Part shown: positions 1 through 10,769 of the stretch, piece after piece | Layout of the letters: each line of letters begins with the position of its first letter | Numbering within the stretch: the stretch's first letter is position 1 | NCBI GenBank assembly: GCA_016618085.1 | Contig: JABLTG010000010.1 | Location: forward strand, 166,847-230,846 | DNA length: 64,000 nucleotides | Source: Neovahlkampfia damariscottae | Lineage: Eukaryota > Heterolobosea > Selenaionea > Neovahlkampfiida > Neovahlkampfiidae | Direction: 5' to 3' | Notes under the pieces: model-generated | The model's input: only the letters and a program-made list of their open reading frames with translations | Databases searched by the model: none | What the model was told of the DNA's origin: nothing | Made by a program: the position numbers and the translations under genes

Positions 1-524
1 CGTGGATACGCAATCAGAACACAAGAAGATGTAAAAGCTTGTAAAAAAAAAAAAAAAAAAAATTGTTAAAATTATTCCTTTTAGTGCAAAAAGCAAACGT
101 TGAGAGAACAATTGCTCGTTTCAATGTTTTAAGAAATTTAGGAAAAGAAGTTGAAATGTTTGATTATCACGAAATTCTTTTTTCAGCAGCAAAAAACAGA
201 GATCCAACACAAGTAAAGTTTTGGTATGAACTTTTGAAAAAGGATAATATGGATCCAAATCTTGAAACTTTTGGTATTGTATTAGGTTCATGTTGTATCG
301 AAGGAAACACAGTTAGAGGTATTTTCTTCATGTCTGAATTAGCTCATTATTTTGATACTGTTCCAGCTAAATTCTTAGAAACTATGAGTTTCATGTTAAA
401 AGAAGATTCATCTCCAAAAGAAGCGCAACTTTTCGCTGATTTAGCAAAAGCTGGAAAACCTGTTGCTTCAAAAGTTGTCCAAGAAACAATTAAAACTGTT
501 CTAAAAAACCCAAAATATGAATAA
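1..524 (+). CDS. PPR-like helical repeat protein (3' part only)
   Basis: The gene is cut by the left window edge. Exon 1..40 and exon 85..524 are joined by a 44-nt intron (41..84; starts GTAAAA, ends TTTTAG); splicing gives a continuous reading ...VKALQKANVERTI.... The visible 160 or so residues form paired helices with about 35-residue spacing, including segments such as FDYHEILFSAAKN and LETFGIVLGSCC followed by GNTVRGIFFMSEL, which is the look of pentatricopeptide (PPR) repeats. PPR proteins usually bind organellar RNA; whether this one is imported cannot be judged because the N-terminus is missing. It ends in TAA. Alternative: another TPR-like alpha-solenoid. The family call rests on pattern only. 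Confidence 0.6.
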
Positions 525-664
525 ATTTAAATTTATTTTTCTTTATCCTAAAAACCAATAAATATTCGAACGGAATCAGTTTTTGATTTCATTGGTTTTC
601 AAAAAGTTTGAAACGAAATTGAAGTTTAACTGTACTGCTCGGAAAAAAAGGAAAATAAAAAAAA

Positions 665-3600
665 ATGGAAAAAGAAAATAAAGAAAACACTGAAAAAACG
701 TACAAAACATTCCTCTTTTCTAATAGAAATTAAAACAGATCTCCATCAAAGAGAAAAAGAATTTCTTCAGATTCATCAGAAAATGAATCACCAATTGTAA
801 AAAAGTGAATATTTAATTTAAATTTTAATTCTTTTGCAAGAAATAAAAGAAATTCTTCAAATGTAAATGAACCATCTTTATTGGACGAACAAGAACAAAT
901 CGAAGTTGAAGAAGAAATTCAGTTGGAAGAAGGGTAAAGAAAAAAAATTTTTTTTTTTTAATTCCAATAGGATGACTGAAACTCAAAACTTTATGTATGG
1001 TTTTACTACCAATTTAAGCAAAGAAAAAGAAGAAGAAATTCTCACCATTTTAAAAGGAAATGATGAAGGAAAACAATTTGAAGCCATTTCTGAATTATGT
1101 AATTTTTTTTCAATGGCAGATCCTGATACAATATCTACTGTAAGATATAGAGAGTATACGCCTTTATTACTTCAAATTTTAGCTGATGGTTATAACTTTG
1201 AATTAATGTTGCTCGCAACAAGAGCTTTGACTAATGTTTGTTATTTTTTAGAATTAATCATTTAGATGATCGACTCTTGTCCTCCTACGTCTTCTCAAAT
1301 TGTCTCAAATCAAGGTGTTTCAATCTTAATTGTAAAACTTCTCAATATTGAATTTATAGACCTAGCTGAACAATGTATTCAATGTTTATATTTCCTATCA
1401 GAAACCCACGGAATCGTTTTGTTAAAACAAGGTGTTTTATCCGCTAGTTTAATGTTTTTTGATTTCTTTGGTATTCATGTACAAAAGAACGTATTAAAAA
1501 TGGCTGTAAATTTATGTAAAAGAATACCACATGACGGATTTGATCTTTTTCAAACTGTTTTACCAAATTTAACAAATTTATTATCATACCAAGATGAAAC
1601 AAGTAAATACCAAATTTTTAACATTTTTAGTATCACAAAACGCTTGTAAATGTTTTTTAAAAGCTGCTTTGAATATACAAAATGATGAGAAAAAAATTTT
1701 ATTGATGGCTTCTGAAGGACTTGTTGATCAACTTTTTCAACTTGCAAAAAAAAAACCGTATGAAAATTTAATTTTTTTTTAATTTTTTTTTAGTACTTTG
1801 AATGAAGATATAGTTTATATTTGGACTATTTTAGCAAGAGGTTCAAATAAATTGGTGACTTCTTTATTAGAAAATGGAATAATAGATGTTATTGATAAAT
1901 TCTTCAATCATGAAGACCAAAAGAATTCAAAACTCAAACAAAAGTTCCCAATAGCAGAAATGGTTTCTTTTATCAAGGATATGAATCCAAGAACAAATGT
2001 TTTTACTTCTAACATGTCTTTGGAATCAAGAAAGTTTTTATTTCAATCATTAGTTGAACCTGAATTACCTGAAGATATTATTGATTCAAAATCGAAAAAA
2101 ACATTCAATACAAGAGAGGAAATACTCAAAGATAACAAAGTGATTTATTTAGAATACGTAAAAGTTATTTTACCATTGATCATCAAAACTTATACATCAA
2201 ATATGAACCAATCTGTGAAATTAAATTGCTTAACAATTATAGGTACAATAATTTATTATTGTTCAGAAGAAATGTTAAAAGAGATCTTAATGGTAATTTT
2301 AAATTTCTTTTTTCTTACCTTTGCAACAGGATATTCCAATTTCCAGTTTTTTGACAAGACTTCTTGGTTCAAATGATTTGATTTTTATTTCAACAGGTAT
2401 TCAAATTTCAGAAATTTTGATTCAAAAACTTCCTGATATTTTCAGTATCTATTTTGTTAGGGAAGGTGTTACAAATGAAATTAAAAAAATTTGTGGAGAT
2501 GAAAAAGGAGAAATTACACTTTTGGATGAAATGAAAAAGAAAACAAAAATTGCATTTGATGTTGCTATTGAAAATTACAGAATATCATTACAAGAAACTA
2601 AAGATGAAAAAATGGATGAAGAAAAAATCACAACTGAAAATTCTGAGGATTCACAAAAAGAAACAAAAAAAACATTAGATTTACTCAATCATATTACAAA
2701 AGGAATAAAAAATTTAAACAAACCTGAAAAAGAGAAAAAAGGTCAATTTCAAAAACCATTTGTAGAGGCACCAGAAATTCCATTTTCAAGTCGAATTGCA
2801 GAAAGTAGAGATAGTTTTAAAAATCCTGAATTATTAGAATTTGTTGTATCATCAGCTCAACAATTCAGAAATAAAAATCTTCTTAAAAATGATTTTGAAA
2901 GTAACATTTGTAAATCATTAAGAGAAGTTGGTGAAGAATTATTAGAATTAATGGAACAACCAAATGAAGATGATGAAACTGAATTATTAAACAAAATAGC
3001 TGCAATTTTAATATCTGATGAAGGTATCAGTACATTTGAATTTTTAGATTCTGGAATCATCAAAGTCTTGTCAATCTATTTACAAGATAAATCAAAACTA
3101 CATTTATTTTTGAATATTTTTGATAAAGAAGCACAAATTCAACATTCAATTTCATCACCAATGCCATTATTTGATAAATCAGCATATAGTATTCAAGATG
3201 GATCACCATTACCAGGAACTGAATCACCATCAATTGTTGGATCACCTGCATCAACAAGTAGTATTTTTAATCATCAAGTTACTGGATCACCTTCATCATA
3301 TTCAGCATCACCTTTTCGATCATCTTCATTGAAATCATCACCTTTCAAATCAAAAAGAGAAAATACTTACTTAATTGAATTTGTCAAAAAAATACAAAAT
3401 TGTTTAACACAATCAGAAAATTTACCTTTGATCATCAAAGAAACTAATTCTTTATTTTTTGGATTGACAAGTGTTTTAGGAATCGTTTCAAAAGAATTTA
3501 GAATTCAAATTCAAAGTTTAGATAATAAGGATATGATTTTTAAAGATGTTGAAGTTTCACCTTTGGAAAGAATCAAAATTATTTCAGAAATGATCCCAGA

Positions 3601-5404
3601 ACTTGAAAATAGTATCAATAAAGAAGTCTCAGTAAATTTAAGAGATGATCCAAGTTTTGGTGGATTTACAATTGAAGAGGATGAAGAAGATGAACAAATT
3701 TCCATCACTGAAATAAAATTAGAAGATGAAATGAAACAAGAAGAAGAACAAGAAGAATATTATTACTTGAAAAAGATAGTTAAAAAAGAACAAGTTATTG
3801 AAGATGAATATACATTCTATTTGAATGGAAAACCATTAAATCCAAACATGAACATATTCAATTCCATTTACTCCTATGGAAATAAAGGTGAAACTTTTGC
3901 TCCAAGACATCCATCAAATTTGAACCTTTGGGATAACACTTATACATTGACTTATGAAAAAACAAAGAAAGAAATTCCAAAAACAACTGGTTTGACAATT
4001 AATGAAGAGACTTTGAATTGTTTAAATTTATTAAAACTCATATTTGATTCATCAAAAAAAATTGAAAAGAAACATTTCAGAAATGAAAAAATATCAGCTA
4101 AACTTACAAGACAAATTAATGATCCTTTAATGTTGTTTACAAATACTTTACCAAAATGGTGTTTCAGTTTAACAAAATCACATTCTTTCATCTTTCCTTA
4201 TTCACTTCGAAAAAATCTTTTTGATTTAACATCTCTTGGTGTTGCAAGAAGTTTAAAAATTATGGAAGAAAAAATTGACAAAGGAAAAATCATTCACATT
4301 GAAAGAAAGAAACTTAAAGTTGAAAGAGAAAAAATCTTCCAATTTGCAAATGAAATCTTCAACAAATATGGATTATCAAGATGCATTTTAGAATACCAAT
4401 ATAAAGATGAAGTTGGTGTTGGATTAGGTCCAACCATTGAATTCTATTCATTAGTCTCAAAAGAATTCAAAAAATCAAAATTGAATATTTGGATAAATGA
4501 TAATGATGATGAATATGTCTCTAATTCATTTGGTTTATTCCCAAAAATCATTGATTTCAAAAATGAAAAAGAATTATTGTTCAATGAAAATGTATTCAAA
4601 TTTATGGGATTATTTGTTGCCAGAGGTATTTTTGATTTCAAATTATTAGATTTACCATTTTCCAATGAATTTTTGAAATTAGTTTTCAAAAACAAAGAAT
4701 TAGTATTTGATGATTTGAAATTCATTTATCCTTCCATTTATGAAATGATTAGAAAATTAAAACGAGATGAATTAACAGAAGAACAAATTGAAAATTTATA
4801 TTTAACATTTACTGTTCCTGGTTATGATAAAATTGAATTAAAAAAAAATGGAAATGAAATTGAGGTGAACAAATCAAATGTCACAGAATATATTGACCTT
4901 GTATTAGAATTTCTATTAAAAAATGGAATTTCTAAACAAATCAAATCATTCAAATTTGGATTTCAAAAATTAATCAATTTACAAAATTTGAATTCATTTT
5001 CCATATTAGAATTGAATAAATTAATTAATGGAGAACAGCAAGTATTAAACGAAAATATTTTATTGAGTTATACTAAATGTGATTTTGGTTATACCAATTC
5101 ATCAAAAGTTATCAAAAATTTATTTCAAGTTTTATCTGAATTTGATTTGGATTCACAAAGATTATTCCTTCAATTCGTCACTGGATCATCACAATTACCT
5201 GTTGGTGGATTAGCATACTTAAAACCAAAATTAACCATTGTAAGAAAACTACCAGAAACAAATCAATTACCTGATGATTTATTACCAAGTTGTATGACAT
5301 GTACAAATTATTTAAAATTACCTGAATACACAACAAAAGATATTTTGAAAAAACAATTAATCAAAGCAATCACAGAAGGACAAGGATCATTTCATTTATC
5401 ATAA
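665..5404 (+). CDS. HECT-type E3 ubiquitin ligase, TRIP12/UPL3-like
   Basis: Eight exons: 665..699, 739..804, 841..933, 971..1235, 1266..1602, 1631..1757, 1794..2292, 2330..5404 (introns 28-39 nt), 1498 residues. An acidic/basic N-terminus with a KRKR cluster (likely nuclear signal) precedes armadillo-like helices (about residues 90-480) that follow TRIP12/UPL3 closely (ELCNFFSMADPDTIS, RALTNMIDSCPP, LPDIFSIYFVREGV). A low-complexity Ser/Pro region lies in the middle. The C-terminal 370 residues are a HECT domain; the catalytic cysteine is in MTCTNYLKLP, about residue 1465, and the protein ends in the family-typical GQGSFHLS. It transfers ubiquitin from an E2 through this cysteine to substrates; TRIP12/UPL3 proteins act in N-degron/ubiquitin-fusion degradation and DNA-damage control. 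All catalytic features are intact. Promoter ATTGG lies about 70 nt upstream. Confidence 0.93.
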
Positions 5405-5426
5405 AATAAATTTTTAATTTGTTTTG

Positions 5427-5807
5427 TCAAAATGGTTGCAAAATAGTTTTTTCCAATTTTTCACTGATTTGTGTTACTATTGGATAATTGAATTTTTCAT
5501 TGATTTGGATTTCCAATGCAGCAATGTTGTATAATAGATAAGAAGGAATTTCGTTTTGTATTTTTGTTTCTAAAGTTTCTTTTGGTATGTCAAAGATGAT
5601 TCTATTGTTTTTGTTTGTGAATGATTTAGTTTCGTTTATCAATTCTGTTTTTTGTTTTTTGAACGCATAGTCTGCAACAAAAAAAATTTTAAAATTAATT
5701 TCTTCAATTTTCTCTTCTTCTTTTTCAAAATTTATTTCAAAGTTAATAGATTCATATAAATCACTTGGATTTATAGAGTTCAAAATAAATTTAGTTATTT
5801 GAAACAT
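5427..5807 (-). CDS. small protein of unknown function (126 aa)
   Basis: Single-exon frame, read from the first in-frame ATG at 5807. The frame stays open upstream, but only as far as a TTG, so ATG is preferred. The protein mixes a hydrophobic N-terminal helix (MFQITKFILNSI), an acidic middle (FEKEEEKIEE) and a C-terminal half with IPSYLLYNIAALEIQ. No cysteine clusters, signal peptide or motif that I recognise. It is arranged head to head with the next gene (start 5911) over a shared CCAAT box at 5843-5847, and tail to tail with the HECT gene (22 nt between stops). A real gene is likely from promoter and coding composition; the function is unknown. Confidence 0.5.
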   Translation of the reverse strand: MFQITKFILNSINPSDLYESINFEINFEKEEEKIEEINFKIFFVADYAFKKQKTELINETKSFTNKNNRIIFDIPKETLETKIQNEIPSYLLYNIAALEIQINEKFNYPIVTQISEKLEKTILQPF

Positions 5808-5842
5808 CAAGAGTGTTAAATTTATTTTCTTTTGACAATTGT

Positions 5843-5850
5843 CCAATCAT
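5843..5850. promoter_or_regulatory. CCAAT box shared by two divergent genes
   Basis: CCAATCAT lies 36-64 nt from the starts of the minus gene (5807) and the plus gene (5911). It is the same pentamer found beside nearly all starts in the window. The bidirectional role is inferred from position. Confidence 0.5.
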
Positions 5851-5910
5851 CTCACTTTTTGTTTTTCTTCAAGACAAAAACAAAAGACAGCTTTTTTTTT
5901 TTTTTTATTT

Positions 5911-6159
5911 ATGTCAGAATACATAATGTCAAATACCTTCAATAGAATTCAAAATTTAATAAATCAAATTCAACAACGACCTGCAAATCGAAAAACAAAT
6001 TTTTCACACAATGAAGAAATAAATAGCAGTCAAAAACTGAGAATGCTGACATATCAAAAGTTAAAAGATGATTACTATATAGATTCTGATGGAGATATTG
6101 CTACAGAATTTTTTGAAGCAACCCCAGAAGGTTCTTTCAAAAAAATATTTCCAAAATAA
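5911..6159 (+). CDS. small protein of unknown function (82 aa)
   Basis: Starts at ATG 5911 (MSEYIMSNTF; the second in-frame ATG, 15 nt on, is also possible) after a long T-run, and ends in TAA at 6159. The sequence is hydrophilic with an N-terminal amphipathic stretch (FNRIQNLINQIQQ) and a C-terminal acidic patch (IDSDGDIATEFFEATPEG). No domain recognised. It shares the promoter region 5808-5910 with the divergent gene on the other strand. Its composition (few Phe/Asn runs, normal Glu/Lys use) fits coding sequence, but the small size keeps the call modest. Confidence 0.45.
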   Translation: MSEYIMSNTFNRIQNLINQIQQRPANRKTNFSHNEEINSSQKLRMLTYQKLKDDYYIDSDGDIATEFFEATPEGSFKKIFPK

Positions 6160-6330
6160 ACAGAAATTCAGGTGGCGCACAATTGATCATCACTGAAAAA
6201 TAAAATTTATGTAAAAAAAAAACATAATAGAAGGCTTTAATTGTCAATATTACAATAATTGAATATAGTTGGCAATTTGTAATTTTAAAATAATAATTCA
6301 ACATTTTATTTACAATTCATTGAAAGAAGA

Positions 6331-7029
6331 TTATTCTAATCTTTTTAAATATTGCATCATATCTCTATTTTCCATAATTTTCTTGTCAACATCATTTTTC
6401 AATCCAACATGAAACATACATCTGCCTAATTCTTTGGAAGTGATAGATATGGATTGATTATTTGGAAATATTTTTTTGAACCAAGGATATACAGATCTAC
6501 TAACTTTAAGCATAGTATTTTCATTTGTTTTTGGTTCAACAGGAAAAATATAACCAGGTCTATAGATATGAAGATGTTCAAATTCCAAAGATAATAAATG
6601 ATTCTCTGCCATACCTTTGAATCTTGCAAATGGCATAAAAGATTTTTCTTTCAAGTCTGAACCTTGTCCAGAAAGAAAATTGAAGCTAGTTTTTTGACTG
6701 TTGTGACGGACAATATCAGCAAATGAAATTGCATAGTCCACTGTGATTTCTTTAAGTTGTTCAGCTGATACATCACTAGTGTAGACACCAAGGCAGAAAT
6801 AAGCAATATCTTGGTTTTCAAAGACATCTTCAATTGGGTGGAAGTTCTTAAAGTTGTGATGAATTACTTCAGTGAGCTTTGGATGTTTGATCCCGACAGA
6901 TCGTCTTGTGATAGATGTAATATGTTTTATATCAGGGTTTATCAAAGCGTTGTTAAGTACAATGTTTCCAACCATTCCAGTTGATCCAGTGATGACCACA
7001 TTCTTTGCTTTTGAAGTTAATTTTTGCAT
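6331..7029 (-). CDS. NAD(P)-binding Rossmann protein, TIP30/HTATIP2-like
   Basis: Single exon, 232 residues. The N-terminal glycine motif GSTGMVG (residues 15-21) after a beta strand (NVVITG) binds the nucleotide; SITRR (about residues 39-43) sits where this family senses NADP phosphate. Later segments DIAYFCLG, NFLSGQGSD and the YRPGYIFP loop match atypical short-chain dehydrogenases of the HTATIP2 (TIP30/CC3) group, which run 220-260 residues. The canonical YxxxK pair is replaced by FARFKGMAE, as is usual in this group, so it may be a redox-sensing or NAD-binding regulator rather than a classical dehydrogenase. Start ATG 7029 lies 11 nt from an ATTGGTTAA/TTAACCAAT box (7041-7049). Confidence 0.8.
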   Translation of the reverse strand: MQKLTSKAKNVVITGSTGMVGNIVLNNALINPDIKHITSITRRSVGIKHPKLTEVIHHNFKNFHPIEDVFENQDIAYFCLGVYTSDVSAEQLKEITVDYAISFADIVRHNSQKTSFNFLSGQGSDLKEKSFMPFARFKGMAENHLLSLEFEHLHIYRPGYIFPVEPKTNENTMLKVSRSVYPWFKKIFPNNQSISITSKELGRCMFHVGLKNDVDKKIMENRDMMQYLKRLE

Positions 7030-7040
7030 TTTGTTGTTTG

Positions 7041-7049
7041 ATTGGTTAA
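7041..7049. promoter_or_regulatory. CCAAT-type start-proximal box
   Basis: ATTGGTTAA on the plus strand (TTAACCAAT on the gene's strand), 11 nt before ATG 7029 of the TIP30-like gene. Matches the window-wide motif. Confidence 0.5.
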
Positions 7050-7232
7050 TTTGTTAACCATATTGGGAACAGAATTGAAATAGGAATTTCGGGTTTCCTT
7101 TATTATGCGATAGAGTCGAAGTCTATAGGCTCGATATCTCTTTTCTGCTTGGAAAAACTTTTCATTTTTCAAAATGAAGGTAATTGGACAAAAAAACCAC
7201 CAGAAACCCTTCTAACAAATTTTCATTTTTTT

Positions 7233-7856
7233 TCAATATTTTGTGATGGTAATACTTTCATCATTGATAATTCTATAGCATCTATCAGGTGAGTAGAATT
7301 TTCTGTCAGTTGCAGGAAGACCACATTCTTTTTCTTTGTATGAAATGAATTCAGCTGTTTTTCTTGTAGTGTGCCAAAATATCTTTCTTGAACCCCAAGC
7401 TCTTCCATCAACACATGTTTCATTAAAATAAATCATTGAACCAGCCAATGGAATTTTACAATCTCTTTCTTTGTAGAGATTATAAATAAAACCAGATGGA
7501 CCAAGTCTTGGTTTTCCTACAAATGTTTCTACTGATAATCTTCCATTACTTAATGTTCTGCATCCAATCTTTGTTGCAAATCCAGATTTACATTTTGAAC
7601 ACTTTTTGTTGCAATTGAATTTGGTAATTGCATGAGTTGAATTTCTTGTGATAATCGAATAATCACCTGAGTGAGAATTGAGTATGCACTTTTTCAATTC
7701 TGTCTTTTTGAATTTTAAGTAATTTTTTTTTTAGAATACTGTTGGTACTGCTAATGGTGGTTTTGTTCCACATTTTGGATCATTATGTGTTATTTCATAA
7801 AAATATTCTGCTTTTATCATGAAACAAAAAACTAAAATAAAAACAACAAGTTTCAT
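7233..7856 (-). CDS. secreted cysteine-rich protein
   Basis: Two exons on the minus strand, 7740..7856 and 7233..7703, with a 36-nt intron (7704..7739); 195 residues. The first 16-18 residues (MKLVVFILVFCFMIKAEY) are a clear signal peptide. The mature part holds about 11 cysteines, including NCNKKCSKCK, GCRTL, RDCKIP, ETCVDG, KECGLP and DRCYRI, suggesting a disulphide-stabilised extracellular or lysosomal protein. No known domain recognised. The reading across the splice is ...AVPT|TELKKC.... A CCAATT box lies about 30 nt upstream. It neighbours a secreted peptidase gene downstream in coordinate, which suggests nothing beyond shared extracellular destination. Confidence 0.6.
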
Positions 7857-8018
7857 TGTAGAAAAAATGTCAAAGAAACTTTTAATTGGTTCTTCTGAAG
7901 AACCATAATTAAAAATTTTTTGGAAAAAAAAATTAATTTGAAAGTATATCAAGCTGTCAAAAGTCGACTGAAATATTGAAACTTTAAAAATTCATCAACA
8001 TAGAAAAATAAGAAATTT

Positions 8019-9759
8019 TTATAATTTCGCTAAATGTTCAAGAGTTTTAGCAGCGAGTGCATAACTTTTTGGGACACTGGAAATTAAAATTGTTTCATCA
8101 GGTGAATGTGGTCCTTGAATTTCACTTCCAATTGAAATCATTTGCATCTTTGGGAATTTAGATCCAACTATTAAAAAATAAAAAAAAAAAAATAAAAAAC
8201 ATACTGACACCAGTTTCTAAACCGGCATGAATTGCAGCAACTCTAACATCTTTATCAAATAATTCTTTATAAGCTTTTTGAGCAAGTTTCAAAAGTTTTG
8301 CATCAAGGTCTGGTTTCCAACCTTAAAAAAAAAGAAAATGTTAAATTATTTTTTTTTCAAACCTGGATAAGCTCCTTCTGTTTTTGTAACACCACCAGCT
8401 AAATCAATGAGATTTGTAACTGTTGTAACTGTATTGTTTTGAGCTGATTCAACTGAACTTCTAATTGAAGTCGCAATATTAATTTTTCCATCTTTAACTT
8501 TGATTACTGCAAGATTTAAACTTGTTTCAACTAAATCTGGTAAATCTGGACTCATTTGAACAACACCTGTTGGGTATACTTGTAAAACGTTTTTGAGTTT
8601 AACTGCATCTTGTTGTGAAAAAACAGTAGTTGCTTTGTCATCAAGTCTTTCAATTTTGTATGACATTGAAGGTTCAGGAGTTTTATATTCTGCTTTAATA
8701 TCTTTCATAATCTTTTCAATTCTTTCTTTAAGTCTAATTTCCATTCTTGGATCCATAGAGATGACAAGAATTGCTTCTCTTGGGATTGCATTTGATTTTG
8801 AACCTGAATCAATTGATACAACTCTAAACCATTCATTTTGATTTCCTTTTGTGATATAACTCCAAACTCTTGCCAAAATTTTAATAGCATTTGCTCTATT
8901 GTGAATATAAATTTTTGAATTTTTTTTTCAAACCTGTTTTTGTTTATATCAACACCAGAATGACCACCAAGCATATTTTCAACTTTAATTGAATATTTTT
9001 TATGGAAAGATGGAGCTTGTTCATATTTTGGAGTTAAAGTTGAAACAACATCAACACCTCCAGCTGAACCAATTGTAATTTCACCTTCAATTACTGAATC
9101 AATATTGATCAAGAAATTTCCTGATAAGAAATCAGGTTTAAGAGCAAAAGCACCAACTAAACCAATTTCTTCTCCAACTGTGAAAAGAAGTTCTAATGGA
9201 CCATGTGTAACTTTTGGATCAATAGCCAAGAGTAATGCATGAGACATTCCTGATAATTTAATTAAAAAAAAACTTTTTTTTTACCTAATCCATCATCAGC
9301 ACCAAGTGTAGTCTTATTTGCTACAATCCATTTCTTTGAAGCGTCTCTTAAAAGTTGAATTGGATCTTTATCAAAATCATGATCTGAACCGGAGTTTTTT
9401 TCACAAACCATATCCATGTGTGTTTGAATAACAACAATTGGTTTTGATTCATAACCTCTAGTTGCTGGTACTTTGAGTACAATATTACCTGCTTCATCTA
9501 CTTTGTATGGAAAATTGAATTTTTTTGCATAATCAATAACAACTTTTTCTCTAACTGCTCTTTCTTTATTTGAACATCTTGGAATACAAGAAATTTGATA
9601 AAAATAATCCTATAAAGAAAATTATCGTTAAAAAGATAAAAGACTCACCCATAACTGTTTTGGTTCTAATCCTTCAATTGCTCCGCGACTAGCTGAACAT
9701 TTTCTGGAGGAAATTAATCCGATGCAAAACAACAAACACACAAAAAGTAAAAATCTCAT
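8019..9759 (-). CDS. secreted aminoacyl-histidine dipeptidase, M20 (PepD-like)
   Basis: Six exons on the minus strand: 9649..9759, 9285..9609, 8934..9249, 8363..8895, 8205..8321, 8019..8167 (introns 35-41 nt); 516 residues. An N-terminal signal peptide (RFLLFVCLLFCIGLI) precedes an M20 di-zinc peptidase fold. Metal ligands are visible: H101 and D103 in THMDM, D142 in GADDGLG, E172-E173 in GEEIG, D in INIDSV and the late H in QGPHSPDE. Length and motifs match the Xaa-His dipeptidase (PepD/PepT-like) group, bacterial in distribution but known in some protists. It should cleave dipeptides in a food vacuole or outside the cell. Its ATG (9759) sits only 3 nt from a CCAAT pentamer (9763-9767); the signal peptide argues that this ATG is right. 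Confidence 0.88.
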
Positions 9760-9767
9760 TGTCCAAT
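9760..9767. promoter_or_regulatory. CCAAT box abutting the dipeptidase ATG
   Basis: TGTCCAAT on the plus strand reads ATTGGACA on the gene strand and directly abuts its ATG (9759). The motif must lie at or downstream of the transcription start if this ATG is used. Confidence 0.45.
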
Positions 9768-9801
9768 GAAAAATATTGGAATGCTCCAATAAAAAATTTA
9801 T

Positions 9802-10426
9802 TTAAAAATCATTTTCGAACATTTTTGATCCTTCAGGTGTATCAAATTTTTGTTTATTATATTTTGCATTTTTCTTTTTGTTATAAGGTGTGATCACGTT
9901 TTCTGAAGCAGTGAAATAAATCAATTGACCTAATTTTTTTGAATTTAGAATTGAATAATTATTTTACCAATTGGCATTCCTGCATAAACTCTAACTTTTT
10001 TGATCACTGAAATTTCTAATGTCCAAGTTCCTTGAAATCCAATATCACCTTTACCAGCTGTTGCATGAATGGAAATTCCAAGACGTCCTGTTGATGATTT
10101 TCCTTCTAAAAAAGGTACGCATTTGTGTGTTTCTGTGTATTCTAAAATTTTAAAGAAATTTGTTAAATTTTTTTTTCCTAACCTTGTGTACAACCAAGAT
10201 AAAGTTCACCAGGTTGAAGAACATATCCTTCTGTTGGTATTTCAAAATATTTTACAGGATTTGACTTTTTAGCATCAATCGTTTCGTCTTCATAAACTCC
10301 AAGAACTTTTGAAAGACAAACATCATACGAATTTGTTCCAAGTCTTTCTCTGTTGAAAGGTTCAATGATTATTGTTTTATCTTCTACGCCTTTAAGAATT
10401 TCAGCATCTGTTAAAATCGAAGTCAT
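9802..10426 (-). CDS. dcd: dCTP deaminase (bacterial/archaeal Dcd type)
   Basis: Three exons on the minus strand: 10183..10426, 9968..10141, 9802..9929 (introns 41 and 38 nt); 181 residues, normal for the family. N-terminal SILTDAEI and the core FLEGKSSTGRLGISIHATA match Dcd, with the arginine of RLGI and the catalytic glutamate E124 in TWTLEI. The enzyme deaminates dCTP to dUTP (or dUMP in bifunctional forms) in thymidylate supply. Eukaryotes mostly use dCMP deaminase, so this is an unusual gene. Its two spliceosomal introns show that it is nuclear and established. The ATG at 10426 matches the family's N-terminus; the frame extends upstream but without similarity. CCAAT lies about 45 nt upstream (10470-10474). 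Confidence 0.88.
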
Positions 10427-10769
10427 GGTGATGTTGTTGGTAAAAAAACCGCCAAAAAAATCTATTAGCTCATTGGTTGAAGTAGACAAATGAAAACCGT
10501 TTTTTTTTTTGTTTGTGAAGTTTGCAAAAGTTGCTGATAACGTGGACCCAAAATAGAGCTTTCTTTGGCTAAAGATGTTCAAAAGAATATTCTGCTATTT
10601 TGCTACTTTCAAAAAAAAAAAATGAAGCAAAAAGAGAAATTTAGATCTTTCCAATCCACTGAACGATCTGGGATCAAAAATCTACCAATCCTTTGAATTT
10701 CTAAATATAGAAATAGATCATCAATTTCTATATAAGGGACTGCAGATGATTTAGATCTATTGTTTCAAA
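10427..10769. promoter_or_regulatory. divergent intergenic region, 343 nt
   Basis: Lies between the dCTP deaminase start (minus) and a secreted-protein start (plus). It holds ATTGGTTGA at 10470, further CCAAT pentamers near 10652 and 10683, and a TATA-like tatataaggg near 10730, about 40 nt before ATG 10770. No coding frame or RNA gene seen. Confidence 0.4.

Noticed and set aside
5642-5700. A 3' splice-like TTTTTTTTGTTGCAG on the minus strand inside the small gene 5427..5807
   Set aside because: No GT donor lies within the normal intron size upstream and the frame is open without splicing.
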